Under the pieces are notes generated by a model. That model made no database searches and was not told where the DNA came from. It was given only the letters and a program-made list of their open reading frames with translations. From NCBI GenBank assembly GCA_003096235.1, contig PIXT01000025.1, positions 1 to 17,464 of the forward strand: a DNA stretch of 17,464 bases. The letters run 5' to 3'. Every line of letters begins with the position of its first letter. Within the stretch, counting starts at the first letter, position 1. Below are positions 1 to 7,616 of the stretch, piece after piece. This DNA is from Candidatus Bathyarchaeum sp. GTDB lineage: Archaea > Thermoproteota > Bathyarchaeia > Bathyarchaeales > Bathyarchaeaceae. The position numbers were made by a program, and so were the translations under genes.

Positions 1-779
1 GGTTTTTTGTTTTTTGAGATGTCATGGCATACTGGTCTGCCGTATTCTTCTTCTTTGGCGAAGCTGTCTATGATGTCGTCTTGAATATCAAATGAGTAAC
101 CCATATTTTCTGCGGCTTCACCTAGCAGTGACAAGTCGGATTCTGGTGCATCACCCAAGATTGCGCCTGTAAGCAGTGTAACTTTGAAGAGCGAAGCTGC
201 TCTTTTGCTTGCCATAACAGTCCACTCGTCCACGGACACATCCTTTTGTTCAAATAGCAAGTCTAGGATTTGGCTCTCGTTAACTGCACGGTAGCCTTCG
301 CTGGTTAGAAGCAATACTCGGGCAATGTTCTCTTCTGAAAAACCAGACTCCATCAAAGCTTGTACGCCTAAAGCGTATGCAATATTTCCGGCAAAGACTG
401 CGGTTCCGTCCCCGAATCGGTTGTCGTATGGGCTGTAAGTGTTCATGAATTTTTTGTGTAAGGTAATTTTGCCTCTTCTGGTGTCATCTAAGTCCACTAG
501 GTCGTCGTGTATCAGGATGGCGTGACGATACAGTTCAACTCCGACACATGCCGTCAAGATGTTCTCGTCAACCTCGCCAGTGTAGCCCTTGTATGCAAGC
601 AGAGTGCTGCATGAAGCCAACCGCTTGCCCTTACGTAACACAAACTCTTTGATGTCACCGTAAACGTTCCCAATAAAGGAATGATACTCTTCTGCTTGCC
701 TTAAGTGCTCATCCAAAAACGCACTAAGACGCTCTTCGATTACAGTGCCGTACTTGTCTAATGTTTGCTCCCAACTCAT
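1..779 (-). CDS. Polyprenyl (geranylgeranyl-type) diphosphate synthase, C-terminus cut off by window edge
   Basis: A trans-isoprenyl diphosphate synthase, which condenses isopentenyl diphosphate onto an allylic diphosphate. In archaea this usually makes the C20 or longer chains of membrane lipids. About 259 residues are visible from the ATG at 779, and the frame is still open at base 1. The family signature is complete in the visible part: GKR at residues 51-53 (diphosphate binding), the first Asp-rich motif HDDLVDLDDTRRG near residues 91-103, and the second Asp-rich motif DIQDDIID roughly 140 residues later. The sequence breaks off in the GRPVCHDISKNK region, which normally precedes the last helices, so roughly 60-90 residues are missing. 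It lies 46 nt downstream of the cysteine synthase-like gene on the same strand with no clear promoter between them, so cotranscription is likely. No good Shine-Dalgarno precedes the ATG. Chain length of the product cannot be told from this fragment. Confidence 0.93.
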   Translation of the reverse strand, partial: MSWEQTLDKYGTVIEERLSAFLDEHLRQAEEYHSFIGNVYGDIKEFVLRKGKRLASCSTLLAYKGYTGEVDENILTACVGVELYRHAILIHDDLVDLDDTRRGKITLHKKFMNTYSPYDNRFGDGTAVFAGNIAYALGVQALMESGFSEENIARVLLLTSEGYRAVNESQILDLLFEQKDVSVDEWTVMASKRAASLFKVTLLTGAILGDAPESDLSLLGEAAENMGYSFDIQDDIIDSFAKEEEYGRPVCHDISKNKK

Positions 780-825
780 TGCGTGCCCAGCCAAATTGTG
801 TTACTACAGGGCATGTCAGCGTTTT

Positions 826-1818
826 CTAATAGCTTTTTCCCAAAATGTAATCTTGAGTTAGCTTAAACGAGTTAAGGCACGTATCAGCAAACAAAGTAAC
901 TACAGTTGAGCCCCTGTTTTCTTTTGCAACCTTTCTTGCAGCAGCATAATTAAGCCCTGACGATGTTCCAACAAAGTAACCCTTTTTCCACAGGTATTCT
1001 GTAGCCTCAAAAGCATCCGCATCATCTACGTTAGTCCAAGCATCAATTGCGTCCCTGTTTCTTCGAACTATCTCAGGCTCCAACGATTCACTGAAATTTC
1101 TTAGCCCCTGAATATGATGATTCTGTTGAGGCTGAACAGCAACACTTCTAATCTCAGGATTCTCCGCCTTCAAATAACGGGTAATCCCAACCAAAGTGCC
1201 TCCAGTGCCAACACCCAAAACAATGTCCGTCACCCGCTTTTCGCTCTGATGCCAAATCTCAGGTCCAGTGCCCTCAATATGCGCACGGAAATTATTCCCA
1301 TTACTATACTGATCCAACCAAATCATGTTCGGATCATCCAAAAACAGGTCCTTAACCTTAGCAATAGCCCCATCCCGCTCATTACGCAACGGACAGTAAC
1401 CATCAGGAGTCCGCTCAACAGCGGTCCCAGTAGCACCTATCCGCTTGAAGGTCTTCTCCCCAACAACGCTAGGTATCACAATCAAGGTTTTAAGACCCAA
1501 AAACTTGCCTGCCCTGCCATAAGCGATTCCAAGGTTTCCAGAAGAAGCCTCAACAAAAGTGGAGTCAACAGATTTTACTAGCCCCTGCTTTATCGCAGCT
1601 TCGAGCATGTAAACTGCGGGTCTGTCCTTCACAGAGTGGCTCAGCGGGTTGTAGTACTCAAGTTTTGCGTAAATGTCACTGCCGTTGACGGTGTCGATGT
1701 GCACTAACGGAGTTTTTCCGATTTTCTGTTTAAGAAGACGTATCTTGTCTAGATAATGGTTAGATATTGTGTCCTCGGAAACTGAAGACAAGTTTTGAGC
1801 TTGAACAAAAACGTTCAC
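826..1818 (-). CDS. PLP-dependent cysteine synthase family protein
   Basis: A fold-type II PLP enzyme of the cysteine synthase/cystathionine beta-synthase family, 330 residues, the usual length. Visible motifs are NPLSHSVKDR with the PLP lysine at about residue 64, the substrate loop ASSGNLGIA at 91-99, the phosphate-binding loop GTGGT at 204-208 and a C-terminal GTSSGLNYAAA segment matching the family's SSG motif. The expected reaction is formation of L-cysteine from sulfide and an activated serine. Whether that is O-acetylserine, O-phosphoserine (common in archaea) or another acceptor cannot be decided. The SSGNLG loop differs from the TSGNTG of classical CysK, so an O-phosphoserine enzyme or a specialised beta-replacement enzyme remains possible. 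The start is a GTG at 1818, since no ATG is in frame after the upstream stop. A weak GAGGGA lies 12 nt ahead. It follows hisIE after 105 nt that contain a possible TATA box, so it may be transcribed separately from the his operon. Confidence 0.88.
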   Translation of the reverse strand: MNVFVQAQNLSSVSEDTISNHYLDKIRLLKQKIGKTPLVHIDTVNGSDIYAKLEYYNPLSHSVKDRPAVYMLEAAIKQGLVKSVDSTFVEASSGNLGIAYGRAGKFLGLKTLIVIPSVVGEKTFKRIGATGTAVERTPDGYCPLRNERDGAIAKVKDLFLDDPNMIWLDQYSNGNNFRAHIEGTGPEIWHQSEKRVTDIVLGVGTGGTLVGITRYLKAENPEIRSVAVQPQQNHHIQGLRNFSESLEPEIVRRNRDAIDAWTNVDDADAFEATEYLWKKGYFVGTSSGLNYAAARKVAKENRGSTVVTLFADTCLNSFKLTQDYILGKSY

Positions 1819-1874
1819 CAGCCATCCAAATCCCTCATAACAATGTTATAGAAATACCGCAAAACACGGCACAT

Positions 1875-1883
1875 GATATAAGC
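1875..1883 (-). promoter_or_regulatory. Possible TATA box for the cysteine synthase-like gene
   Basis: On the minus strand this reads GCTTATATC, in the 105-nt gap between hisIE and the cysteine synthase-like gene. A start of transcription about 25 nt downstream, near 1852, would leave a leader of about 30 nt. A short hairpin (TGCCG, loop TGTTTTG, CGGTA) lies just downstream of the box. The match to a TATA box is modest and readthrough from the his operon is equally possible. Confidence 0.35.
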
Positions 1884-1923
1884 ATTCCGATTTCCAGCAT
1901 AAGACCAGACGTATACGGTGTAC

Positions 1924-2595
1924 TCAGTTCTGTGTTTTCTTTTTGTGCCGCCTATCCAGCTCTTCAAATATACTGTTTAGGCTGTAGCCTTTTTGAGCAA
2001 AAGACACCAGTATATGAAAAATCACGTCAGCCGCTTCAAGCGTAGCTTCTTTGGGGTCACCAGATTTCATTGCAAGAATAAGCTCGGTTGCCTCTTCTCC
2101 TACTTTTTGGAGCACAGCATCCTCACCTTTAGCGGTTAAACGAGAAACATAGGACTTTTCGCTGGGATTACGAATCCGCTCATGAATCACCTCAAAGAGA
2201 CGTTCAAGCATCTTCGAATCAACAGTTACCTCGGCTTCAGGCTTGAGCGGCTTGTAAAAACACGTTTCCTCGCCAGTATGACACACAACACCTACCTGCT
2301 GAACTTTAAACAGTATCGCATCATCGTCACAATCCAAAAACGCATTCTCCACCAGCGAGTAGTGCTTGGATTCTTCGCCTTTCATCCAGATTCTGCCCTT
2401 GGTTCTGCTCCAATAATGCATCCTGCCACTAGACAAAGTCAAACGCAGCGCCTCCTCGTTCATGTAGGCCTGCATCAGCACAGTATTGTTTGATGCGTCC
2501 TGAACAACAACAGGAACAAGACCTTTGCCCTTCTCAAAATTCAGTTTCGCCACGAAATCATCAATCTCTTTCTTGTTAAGCTTCAAACAGTTCAT
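1924..2595 (-). CDS. hisIE: Bifunctional phosphoribosyl-AMP cyclohydrolase / phosphoribosyl-ATP pyrophosphatase (HisIE)
   Basis: A cytosolic fusion enzyme doing steps 2 and 3 of histidine synthesis: hydrolysis of phosphoribosyl-ATP to phosphoribosyl-AMP, then opening of the purine ring. The HisI domain covers about residues 15-120, with metal-binding DCDDD at 88-92 and cysteines 105 and 112 in VCHTGEETCFY. The HisE domain covers about 125-215, with the metal-binding VGEEATEL at 166-173. Length 223 is normal for the fusion. It is the last his gene, 7 nt after hisF. The start needs care. The ATG at 2595 directly abuts a perfect GGAGG, which leaves no room for ribosome spacing. A TTG four codons in, at 2586, lies 8 nt after the GGAGG and is the better initiation site, which would remove the residues MNC. 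Confidence 0.96.
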   Translation of the reverse strand: MNCLKLNKKEIDDFVAKLNFEKGKGLVPVVVQDASNNTVLMQAYMNEEALRLTLSSGRMHYWSRTKGRIWMKGEESKHYSLVENAFLDCDDDAILFKVQQVGVVCHTGEETCFYKPLKPEAEVTVDSKMLERLFEVIHERIRNPSEKSYVSRLTAKGEDAVLQKVGEEATELILAMKSGDPKEATLEAADVIFHILVSFAQKGYSLNSIFEELDRRHKKKTQN

Positions 2596-2602
2596 CCTCC
2601 AT

Positions 2603-3412
2603 TTAGACTAGACGCATCGGCACTCCTTTCTCTGAGAGGTACCTCTTAACTTCTCCCACAGAATACTGACCCCGATGAAAAATAGACGCAGCCAAAGCAG
2701 CATCAGCCTCCCCAACACTCAAAACATCGTAGATGTGCTCAAGATTCCCTGCGCCTCCACTCGCAATAATCGGCAAATTAGTTGCCCTGCCCATGGCACG
2801 AGTCAACTCTAGGTCATAGCCAGTTTGCACACCGTCACAGTCCATGCTTGTTGGAAGTAATTCACCCGCACCAAGCTCTTTCACAGTCTTAGCCCACCGT
2901 ATCGCATCGATTCCCGTAGGTAATCTTCCGCCCTCAAGATAGACCTCCCACCAGCACAGACCCTGAGGAGTATCCACAACAGTCTTGTCAGGCAAATCAG
3001 CATCCACATAAACCCTCTTCGAATCGATAGCAACAACAATACATTGACTACCAAAAATTGAAGCAGACTCCTCCACAAGCTTAGGGTTATTCACAGCCGC
3101 AGTGTTCACAGAAACCTTGTCTGCCCCGCTAGAAAGAGCATTCTGAATATCCGTAATGTTTCTGATGCCTCCACCAACAGTAAAAGGAATAGAAATCGTG
3201 TCCGCAGTTCGTTTCACAACATCTAAAGTTGTGTCCCGCTTCTCGTGAGAGGCGGTTATGTCCAAGAAAACTACCTCATCGGCGCCCTGCTCCTCATAGT
3301 CCGCAGCAAGCTCGGCGGGGTCGCCTTCCACGGTTAGGTTCACAAACTGCACGCCTTTAACAACCTGCCCATTCATAACGTCCAGACATGGCACTATACG
3401 TTTAGCTAACAT
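2603..3412 (-). CDS. hisF: Imidazole glycerol phosphate synthase, cyclase subunit HisF
   Basis: The (beta/alpha)8 cyclase subunit of imidazole glycerol phosphate synthase. It uses ammonia from HisH to convert PRFAR into imidazole glycerol phosphate and AICAR. Catalytic aspartates are D11 in VPCLDVMNGQVVKG and D130 in VVAIDSKR. The phosphate sites FTVGGGIR (77-84) and ASGGAG are present. At 269 residues it is longer than the usual bacterial 250-255. The extra residues sit at about 136-165, between strand 5 and helix 5, an insertion I recall as typical of archaeal HisF. The motif after strand 6 reads SMDCDGVQTGYD, with Cys where the family usually has Arg (DRDG). The ATG overlaps the end of hisA by 7 nt and has GGTG five nt upstream, so translation is probably coupled to hisA. 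Confidence 0.97.
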   Translation of the reverse strand: MLAKRIVPCLDVMNGQVVKGVQFVNLTVEGDPAELAADYEEQGADEVVFLDITASHEKRDTTLDVVKRTADTISIPFTVGGGIRNITDIQNALSSGADKVSVNTAAVNNPKLVEESASIFGSQCIVVAIDSKRVYVDADLPDKTVVDTPQGLCWWEVYLEGGRLPTGIDAIRWAKTVKELGAGELLPTSMDCDGVQTGYDLELTRAMGRATNLPIIASGGAGNLEHIYDVLSVGEADAALAASIFHRGQYSVGEVKRYLSEKGVPMRLV

Positions 3413-4125
3413 TGTTTCACCGTCTCCAAGGCTTCTTTAAGAGTAAACTTTCGCTCATAAATGGCGGTGCCAACCACCACACCCTCTACGTGGGTCTTGG
3501 TTAACGAAACCAAGTCATCTAGCTGTGCTACACCGCCAGACGCTATAACAGGAACCTTAACCGCATCCACAAGGTTCTTGGTTTTTTCTATTTGAGGTCC
3601 CGCCAAGGTTCCATCCACGCTAATTGGAGTAAAAATCAAAGCACCAACATCCATGCTTTCAAAAGACTTGGCAAGCTCAACATAATCTACTCCCGACTTG
3701 TTCTTCCAGCCATGAACAGCCACTTCACCATCCTTCTCGTCAATAGCCACAGCGACACGCTCAGACCCGTAACGGATAACAGCCTCCTTCACCAACTCGG
3801 GATTTTTAACAGCCGCAGTTCCAAAAATCACACGGTACGCACCAAGCTTGAGCAGCTCATCAGCCTTTTCTAAGCTTCTAATCCCCCCACCAACCTGCAC
3901 ATTCACATCAACATTATCCAAAATTCTTTTGATTGCTTGCATGTTCTGTCCAGAACCCAACGCCGCATCCAAATCAATCACGTGAACAAGCTGTGCACCC
4001 TGCGCCTCCAGCAACTGGGCAGCCTCTAACGGGTTCTCATAGTAAACTTTGTTTCTCTTTGGGTCGCCACGAAAAAGCCGAACACATTTTCCGCCCAAAA
4101 GGTCAACAGCGGGAATAACAATCAT
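3406..4125 (-). CDS. hisA: ProFAR isomerase HisA
   Basis: Phosphoribosylformimino-5-aminoimidazole carboxamide ribotide isomerase, the Amadori rearrangement that yields PRFAR. It is a 239-residue (beta/alpha)8 barrel, the normal length. The catalytic aspartates are D8 in MIVIPAVDLLGGKCVRL and D129 in VAVAIDEKDG. Phosphate-binding segments VQVGGGIR (77-83) and VIASGGV near residue 195 are intact. Residues G-W-K in HGWKNKSG are those expected for a histidine-pathway HisA. I see no sign of the broader HisA/TrpF (PriA) type, though this cannot be excluded by eye. The ATG lies 6 nt after hisH, with GAGGTAA six nt upstream, which supports this start. Confidence 0.96.
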   Translation of the reverse strand: MIVIPAVDLLGGKCVRLFRGDPKRNKVYYENPLEAAQLLEAQGAQLVHVIDLDAALGSGQNMQAIKRILDNVDVNVQVGGGIRSLEKADELLKLGAYRVIFGTAAVKNPELVKEAVIRYGSERVAVAIDEKDGEVAVHGWKNKSGVDYVELAKSFESMDVGALIFTPISVDGTLAGPQIEKTKNLVDAVKVPVIASGGVAQLDDLVSLTKTHVEGVVVGTAIYERKFTLKEALETVKQC

Positions 4126-4131
4126 TCTGGG

Positions 4132-4731
4132 TTACCTCTTTATAATCCTCACAAAATTCTTCAGCATAGTCAACCCTGTTTTGCTGCTTTTTTCAGGGTG
4201 AAACTGCGTTGCAAACAGATTCTTTTTCGCAACCATAGAAGCAAACTTGACCCCATACTCGGTAGTGGTTACAACAACATCCTGATCTGCTGGCTGCGGA
4301 AAATACGAATGAACAAAATACACATAGGAACCGTCCTTAACACCTTCAAGCAAAGGGTGAAACTTGTTGAAGTTGATGGTGTTCCATCCCATCTGAGGCG
4401 TCTTCACAAAGTCAGGTAGCTTAACCACATCTCCGGAGATGAAGTCCAGTCCCCTAACTGAACCGCCTTCGCTACTTTGTGTGAACAAAAGCTGAAGACC
4501 TAAACAGACCCCAAAAATAGGCTTTCCCTGATTCATTGCCTCAGCTACAACATCAGCTATTGGCTCCATGTTTTTGACTGCCGGAGCAAAAGCGCCAACT
4601 CCAGGAAGAACTATTGCATCAGCACCGCGAAGGTCAACTGGGTTGTGTGTAACTTGGACTGTGGCTCCCGATTTTTCGAGTCCTTTTCGGATGCTTCTCA
4701 GGTTTCCCACGCCATAGTTCACAACTGCCAC
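4132..4731 (-). CDS. hisH: Imidazole glycerol phosphate synthase, glutamine amidotransferase subunit HisH
   Basis: A class I glutamine amidotransferase that hydrolyses glutamine and channels ammonia to HisF. The 199 residues match the family. The catalytic triad is visible: C76 in FGVCLGLQLLF, H178 and E180 in TQFHPEKSS. The oxyanion-strand motif is LPGVGAF at 42-48. The start is assigned to a GTG at 4731, because the protein beginning AVVNYGVGNLRS aligns with the normal HisH N-terminus. There is no strong Shine-Dalgarno and only 11 nt after the hisB stop, so translation is probably coupled. An in-frame ATA three codons upstream is the only near-cognate alternative. HisH and HisF are separated by hisA in the operon, as in many prokaryotes. 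Confidence 0.96.
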   Translation of the reverse strand: MAVVNYGVGNLRSIRKGLEKSGATVQVTHNPVDLRGADAIVLPGVGAFAPAVKNMEPIADVVAEAMNQGKPIFGVCLGLQLLFTQSSEGGSVRGLDFISGDVVKLPDFVKTPQMGWNTINFNKFHPLLEGVKDGSYVYFVHSYFPQPADQDVVVTTTEYGVKFASMVAKKNLFATQFHPEKSSKTGLTMLKNFVRIIKR

Positions 4732-4742
4732 TTGAGGTATTG

Positions 4743-5330
4743 CTAAAGAACCCCCTTTGCGCTTGGAACCTGATCTCCGATTCTTGGTTCAACAGTTAGT
4801 GCCTGTCTTAACGCAAGCGCTAACGCCTTTATTGCTGCTTCTACTTTGTGGTGCTCGTTGCGGCCGTACAGAACGGTTATGTGGATGTTAGCTTTCGAGG
4901 CTTGGGCTAATGACTCAAAGAAGTGTTCTATGTCCTCTGTTTTCAGGTCTTCAATCTGGGCTTGCATTATTCTAAGATTTCGGATACAGTACGCTCTTCC
5001 GCCTAGGTCTACTGTGGCTCTTGCTAGGGACTCGTCCATGGGAACGTATGCGGAGCCGAACCGTTTGATGCCTTTTCCCTTGTTTGTTGCCTTGTTTAGT
5101 GCTTCGCCTAGCACAAGTGCTACGTCCTCGCTGATGTGGTGCTTTAGGTCTCCGTCTGCTTTGACTTTCAGGTCAAATAGAGCATGCTTAGCCAAACTGA
5201 CCAGCATATGATCCAAAAACTTGATGCCCGTTTTGACATCTGCGTTTCCTTTTCCGTCAACATCTAGCTCCAAGGCTATGTCTACTTCTTTGGTTTTTCG
5301 TGTAGCATCTACTTTTCTCAAGTCAAACAC
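4743..5330 (-). CDS. hisB: Imidazoleglycerol-phosphate dehydratase HisB
   Basis: Monofunctional dehydratase converting imidazole glycerol phosphate to imidazole acetol phosphate. The metal-binding motifs of both half-repeats are visible: FLDHMLVSLAKH at 38-49, HHISEDV at 64-70, the DLGGRAY motif and EHFFESLAQASKANIHI plus NEHHKVEAAIKAL. Length 195 is normal for the version without a fused phosphatase, so a separate histidinol-phosphate phosphatase is needed. The HAD gene directly upstream is the candidate. The assigned start is a GTG at 5330, overlapping the HAD gene by 8 nt. A TTG at 5321 stands ten nt after an AAGGA and is an alternative that would drop three residues. Confidence 0.96.
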   Translation of the reverse strand: MFDLRKVDATRKTKEVDIALELDVDGKGNADVKTGIKFLDHMLVSLAKHALFDLKVKADGDLKHHISEDVALVLGEALNKATNKGKGIKRFGSAYVPMDESLARATVDLGGRAYCIRNLRIMQAQIEDLKTEDIEHFFESLAQASKANIHITVLYGRNEHHKVEAAIKALALALRQALTVEPRIGDQVPSAKGVL

Positions 5331-6519
5331 TTCCTTTCAGGCTTGTAAACAGGTATGGAACATCATTCATGTCCGTTACTACTGCGTCAGCTCCATGTTT
5401 ATTATATTCAGTAAAAAGCTTATTTGAATCCTCTGACGAAGACACAACACCCAGAAAATACAGGTTTTCCAGTCCATTCGCTTTTGCGTTTTCAACGAGT
5501 ATGGCGTCTGCGATACCATCTCCTATATATACTACGCCTGTTCCATTTTCCACTGTTTTTGTTATTAATTCGATGAATAAAGTGGGGTCAGGTTTTCCAA
5601 GTTTTGCCATGTCATCCTCGGATTTGAGCATGTCTCCAAGGAACACAGATTCTTTTTCGTCAAAATATTTAGTGTAACCGTATTTGTCTAGGACGTACAT
5701 TCCTTGTGGTCTGGGTCGTCCAGAGTAGATTCCGAACGTGCCAAACTGGCTACGTAACATGTTGAGGGTTTCTTTTGTAGGAATAAACTCCTCGATGTCC
5801 AGAAGGCTTGAATTAAACCTAAAAAATGATGGAACACCATATATTTTGGTGAACAGCTCTTTGCCTAGATACGTTTCCTCAAACAAACGCTTCAGCAAGT
5901 CAGGCTTCTCAAGATCATAAGGCACCAACAATTTGACCAGTAACTCTTTATCTTCCACAAGCTCGGGGTCAACGCCCATAAGAGAAGTCTCGATCGGTTT
6001 TTGCTTATCAAGACTGGATTGTGCCAAAAACAGGTCCAAACCAACAATATCATCGTCCTTTAGGTGTGCAAGAGCAGTTCCACTGATTCCGTAACGCCTA
6101 AGAAAGTCGCCAACCTCTTTCAGGTTTTGAACGAACCCTTGAACATCCGAGAACAAAATGCCTCCGAACTGATCCACGAAATTTCGTAGAACACTTTTTT
6201 GTTCAAGATTTCGCAGTATAAGATTTATGTAGTAACAGATTAGGGCGTAGGACAGCTTCCAATCGTTGTTATACAGTCCCGTGTCCTTGAACTTTTGTAT
6301 ATCCTGCAAGGTGACTAGCTTTCCTGTTTCTCCTGTAAGACTTAGCAATTCTAGAAAATAGTAGTCAACAACTTTTCGTATCGTCTGGCGGTATGACTGG
6401 CTAGTTTGAGCAAGCACACCATCAAAGTCAAAGATTATCTTGCCGACCTCACGAAGAGTCTTCTCAGAGCCTGCCCTAACATAAATCTGCTTTTCGTTGC
6501 TCAGAAGCCGATAAGACAT
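5323..6519 (-). CDS. HAD-superfamily phosphatase in his operon, candidate histidinol-phosphate phosphatase
   Basis: A 398-residue HAD hydrolase. Motif I is IIFDFDGVL with nucleophile D31 and D33, followed by SQSYRQT. Motif II is FGIYSGRP with S266, motif III is KLGKPDP with K309, and motif IV is VVYIGDGIADA with GDG at 333-335. All catalytic residues are present. The stretch TGLYNNDWKLSYAL near residue 80 resembles the conserved NNDW segment of the HAD subfamily often linked with hisC/hisB genes. About 230 residues separate motifs I and II, so the cap is far larger than in typical 200-250 residue members. In position it lies between hisC and monofunctional hisB. The operon otherwise lacks a histidinol-phosphate phosphatase, so I infer that activity, which cannot be shown from sequence. 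The start is the ATG at 6519, 5 nt after hisC, with GGAGG ten nt upstream. A longer frame to 6603 would run into hisC and adds non-homologous residues. Confidence 0.85.
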   Translation of the reverse strand: MSYRLLSNEKQIYVRAGSEKTLREVGKIIFDFDGVLAQTSQSYRQTIRKVVDYYFLELLSLTGETGKLVTLQDIQKFKDTGLYNNDWKLSYALICYYINLILRNLEQKSVLRNFVDQFGGILFSDVQGFVQNLKEVGDFLRRYGISGTALAHLKDDDIVGLDLFLAQSSLDKQKPIETSLMGVDPELVEDKELLVKLLVPYDLEKPDLLKRLFEETYLGKELFTKIYGVPSFFRFNSSLLDIEEFIPTKETLNMLRSQFGTFGIYSGRPRPQGMYVLDKYGYTKYFDEKESVFLGDMLKSEDDMAKLGKPDPTLFIELITKTVENGTGVVYIGDGIADAILVENAKANGLENLYFLGVVSSSEDSNKLFTEYNKHGADAVVTDMNDVPYLFTSLKGSV

Positions 6520-6524
6520 TGTGC

Positions 6525-7616
6525 CTACTCCTCCAGTGACGCCTTTAAGGCTGAAACAAAAGTTTCGTTCATGGTTCTGGTTCCAACAGTAACCCGTATG
6601 CAATTCTCTAAAAGAGGCAGGTGTCCCCTGTCTTTCACTAGCACATTTAGGTTTTCCATTCTTTGAGTTACAGTTGAAGATTTGAGCTTATCTTTGGCTA
6701 TTTTGAACAGAATAAAGTTTGCGTCTGAACGATACGGTTTCACGCCATCTATTTGTTGCAGATTCTTCATCAGCCATTCCCGCTCGTTGACTACAAGGTC
6801 TAACTGACCTTTGAAGTAATTCCAGTTCTGCAGCGCCAAAGCTATAGTTTGCTGGGTCACTGAATTCACGTTGAATGGACCCACTACTCTTTGGACATAT
6901 TTTATGACATGCCTGCTTGAAACAAGATAACCAAGACGGAGCCCAGCTAAACCGAACGCCTTCGAAAAACTTCGCAATACCGCAAGGTTGTCATAGTTTT
7001 TTATCCAGTTCATGACCGAACCTGCAGCGAAGTCACCGTAGGCTTCATCCACAACCACGATGCCCTTGAATTCTTCCAAGAGCCGTTTTATATCCGATTC
7101 TCGAAACTGGTTTCCTGTTGGATTGTTTGGAGAACAAACGAAAAGCAAACGGGTTTCCTTGTCTGCCTTCTTCAATATGGAGTCAACATCCAAGTTGAAG
7201 TCTTTTTTCAGCATAACTGTGACTTTTTTGCCCCCATACAACTCCGCAAAGAAGGTGTACATCGGAAATGTTGGCTCAGCAACCATGACCTTCGAGCCTT
7301 TTCGGATGAACACTTTCATGAGCAAATCCATGATTTCGTCTGCACCATTCGCCACAGCAACCTCAGACGTGTTCAAATTCAAGAACTTTGAGATTGCTTT
7401 AACTGCTAGGCTTCCTCGGGGTGGAGGATACGCACGAACATCAACACGTTGGCAGGCATCAAGCAACAGTTTTTTGACAGGCTCTTTGGACACGGCGAAG
7501 TTTTCGTTCAGATTCATTTTCACAAGCTTTTCTTCAGGTTTTTGTTTAAGGATAGTTTTGACTTCGTAGCTGGAAAGCTCTTGGACTTCTTTCTGAACCA
7601 ATTTTTTGATTTTCAT
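6525..7616 (-). CDS. hisC: Histidinol-phosphate aminotransferase HisC
   Basis: A fold-type I PLP aminotransferase making histidinol phosphate from imidazole acetol phosphate and glutamate. It has 363 residues, the usual size. Visible motifs: NLNENF at 35-40 (substrate recognition), NGADEIMD at 90-97, SPNNPTG at 162-168, VVDEAYGDF at 188-196 with the PLP-contacting Asp, and RSFSKAFGLAGLRLGYL with the Schiff-base lysine K219. The C-terminal RVTVGT carries the expected carboxylate-binding Arg. The ATG overlaps the end of hisD by 4 nt (ATGA) and has a purine-rich GAGGGGA upstream. Operon context makes HisC a much better call than a generic aromatic aminotransferase. Confidence 0.96.
   Translation of the reverse strand: MKIKKLVQKEVQELSSYEVKTILKQKPEEKLVKMNLNENFAVSKEPVKKLLLDACQRVDVRAYPPPRGSLAVKAISKFLNLNTSEVAVANGADEIMDLLMKVFIRKGSKVMVAEPTFPMYTFFAELYGGKKVTVMLKKDFNLDVDSILKKADKETRLLFVCSPNNPTGNQFRESDIKRLLEEFKGIVVVDEAYGDFAAGSVMNWIKNYDNLAVLRSFSKAFGLAGLRLGYLVSSRHVIKYVQRVVGPFNVNSVTQQTIALALQNWNYFKGQLDLVVNEREWLMKNLQQIDGVKPYRSDANFILFKIAKDKLKSSTVTQRMENLNVLVKDRGHLPLLENCIRVTVGTRTMNETFVSALKASLEE

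Noticed and set aside
1114..1581. A 155-codon plus-strand frame inside the cysteine synthase-like gene
   Set aside because: Asn/Pro/Ser-rich translation antisense to a gene with an intact PLP enzyme signature; no ribosome-binding site or promoter.
6520..6603. A longer N-terminus of the HAD protein, reaching into hisC
   Set aside because: The extra 28 residues are just hisC read in another frame. The ATG at 6519 has a ribosome-binding site and fits the protein family.
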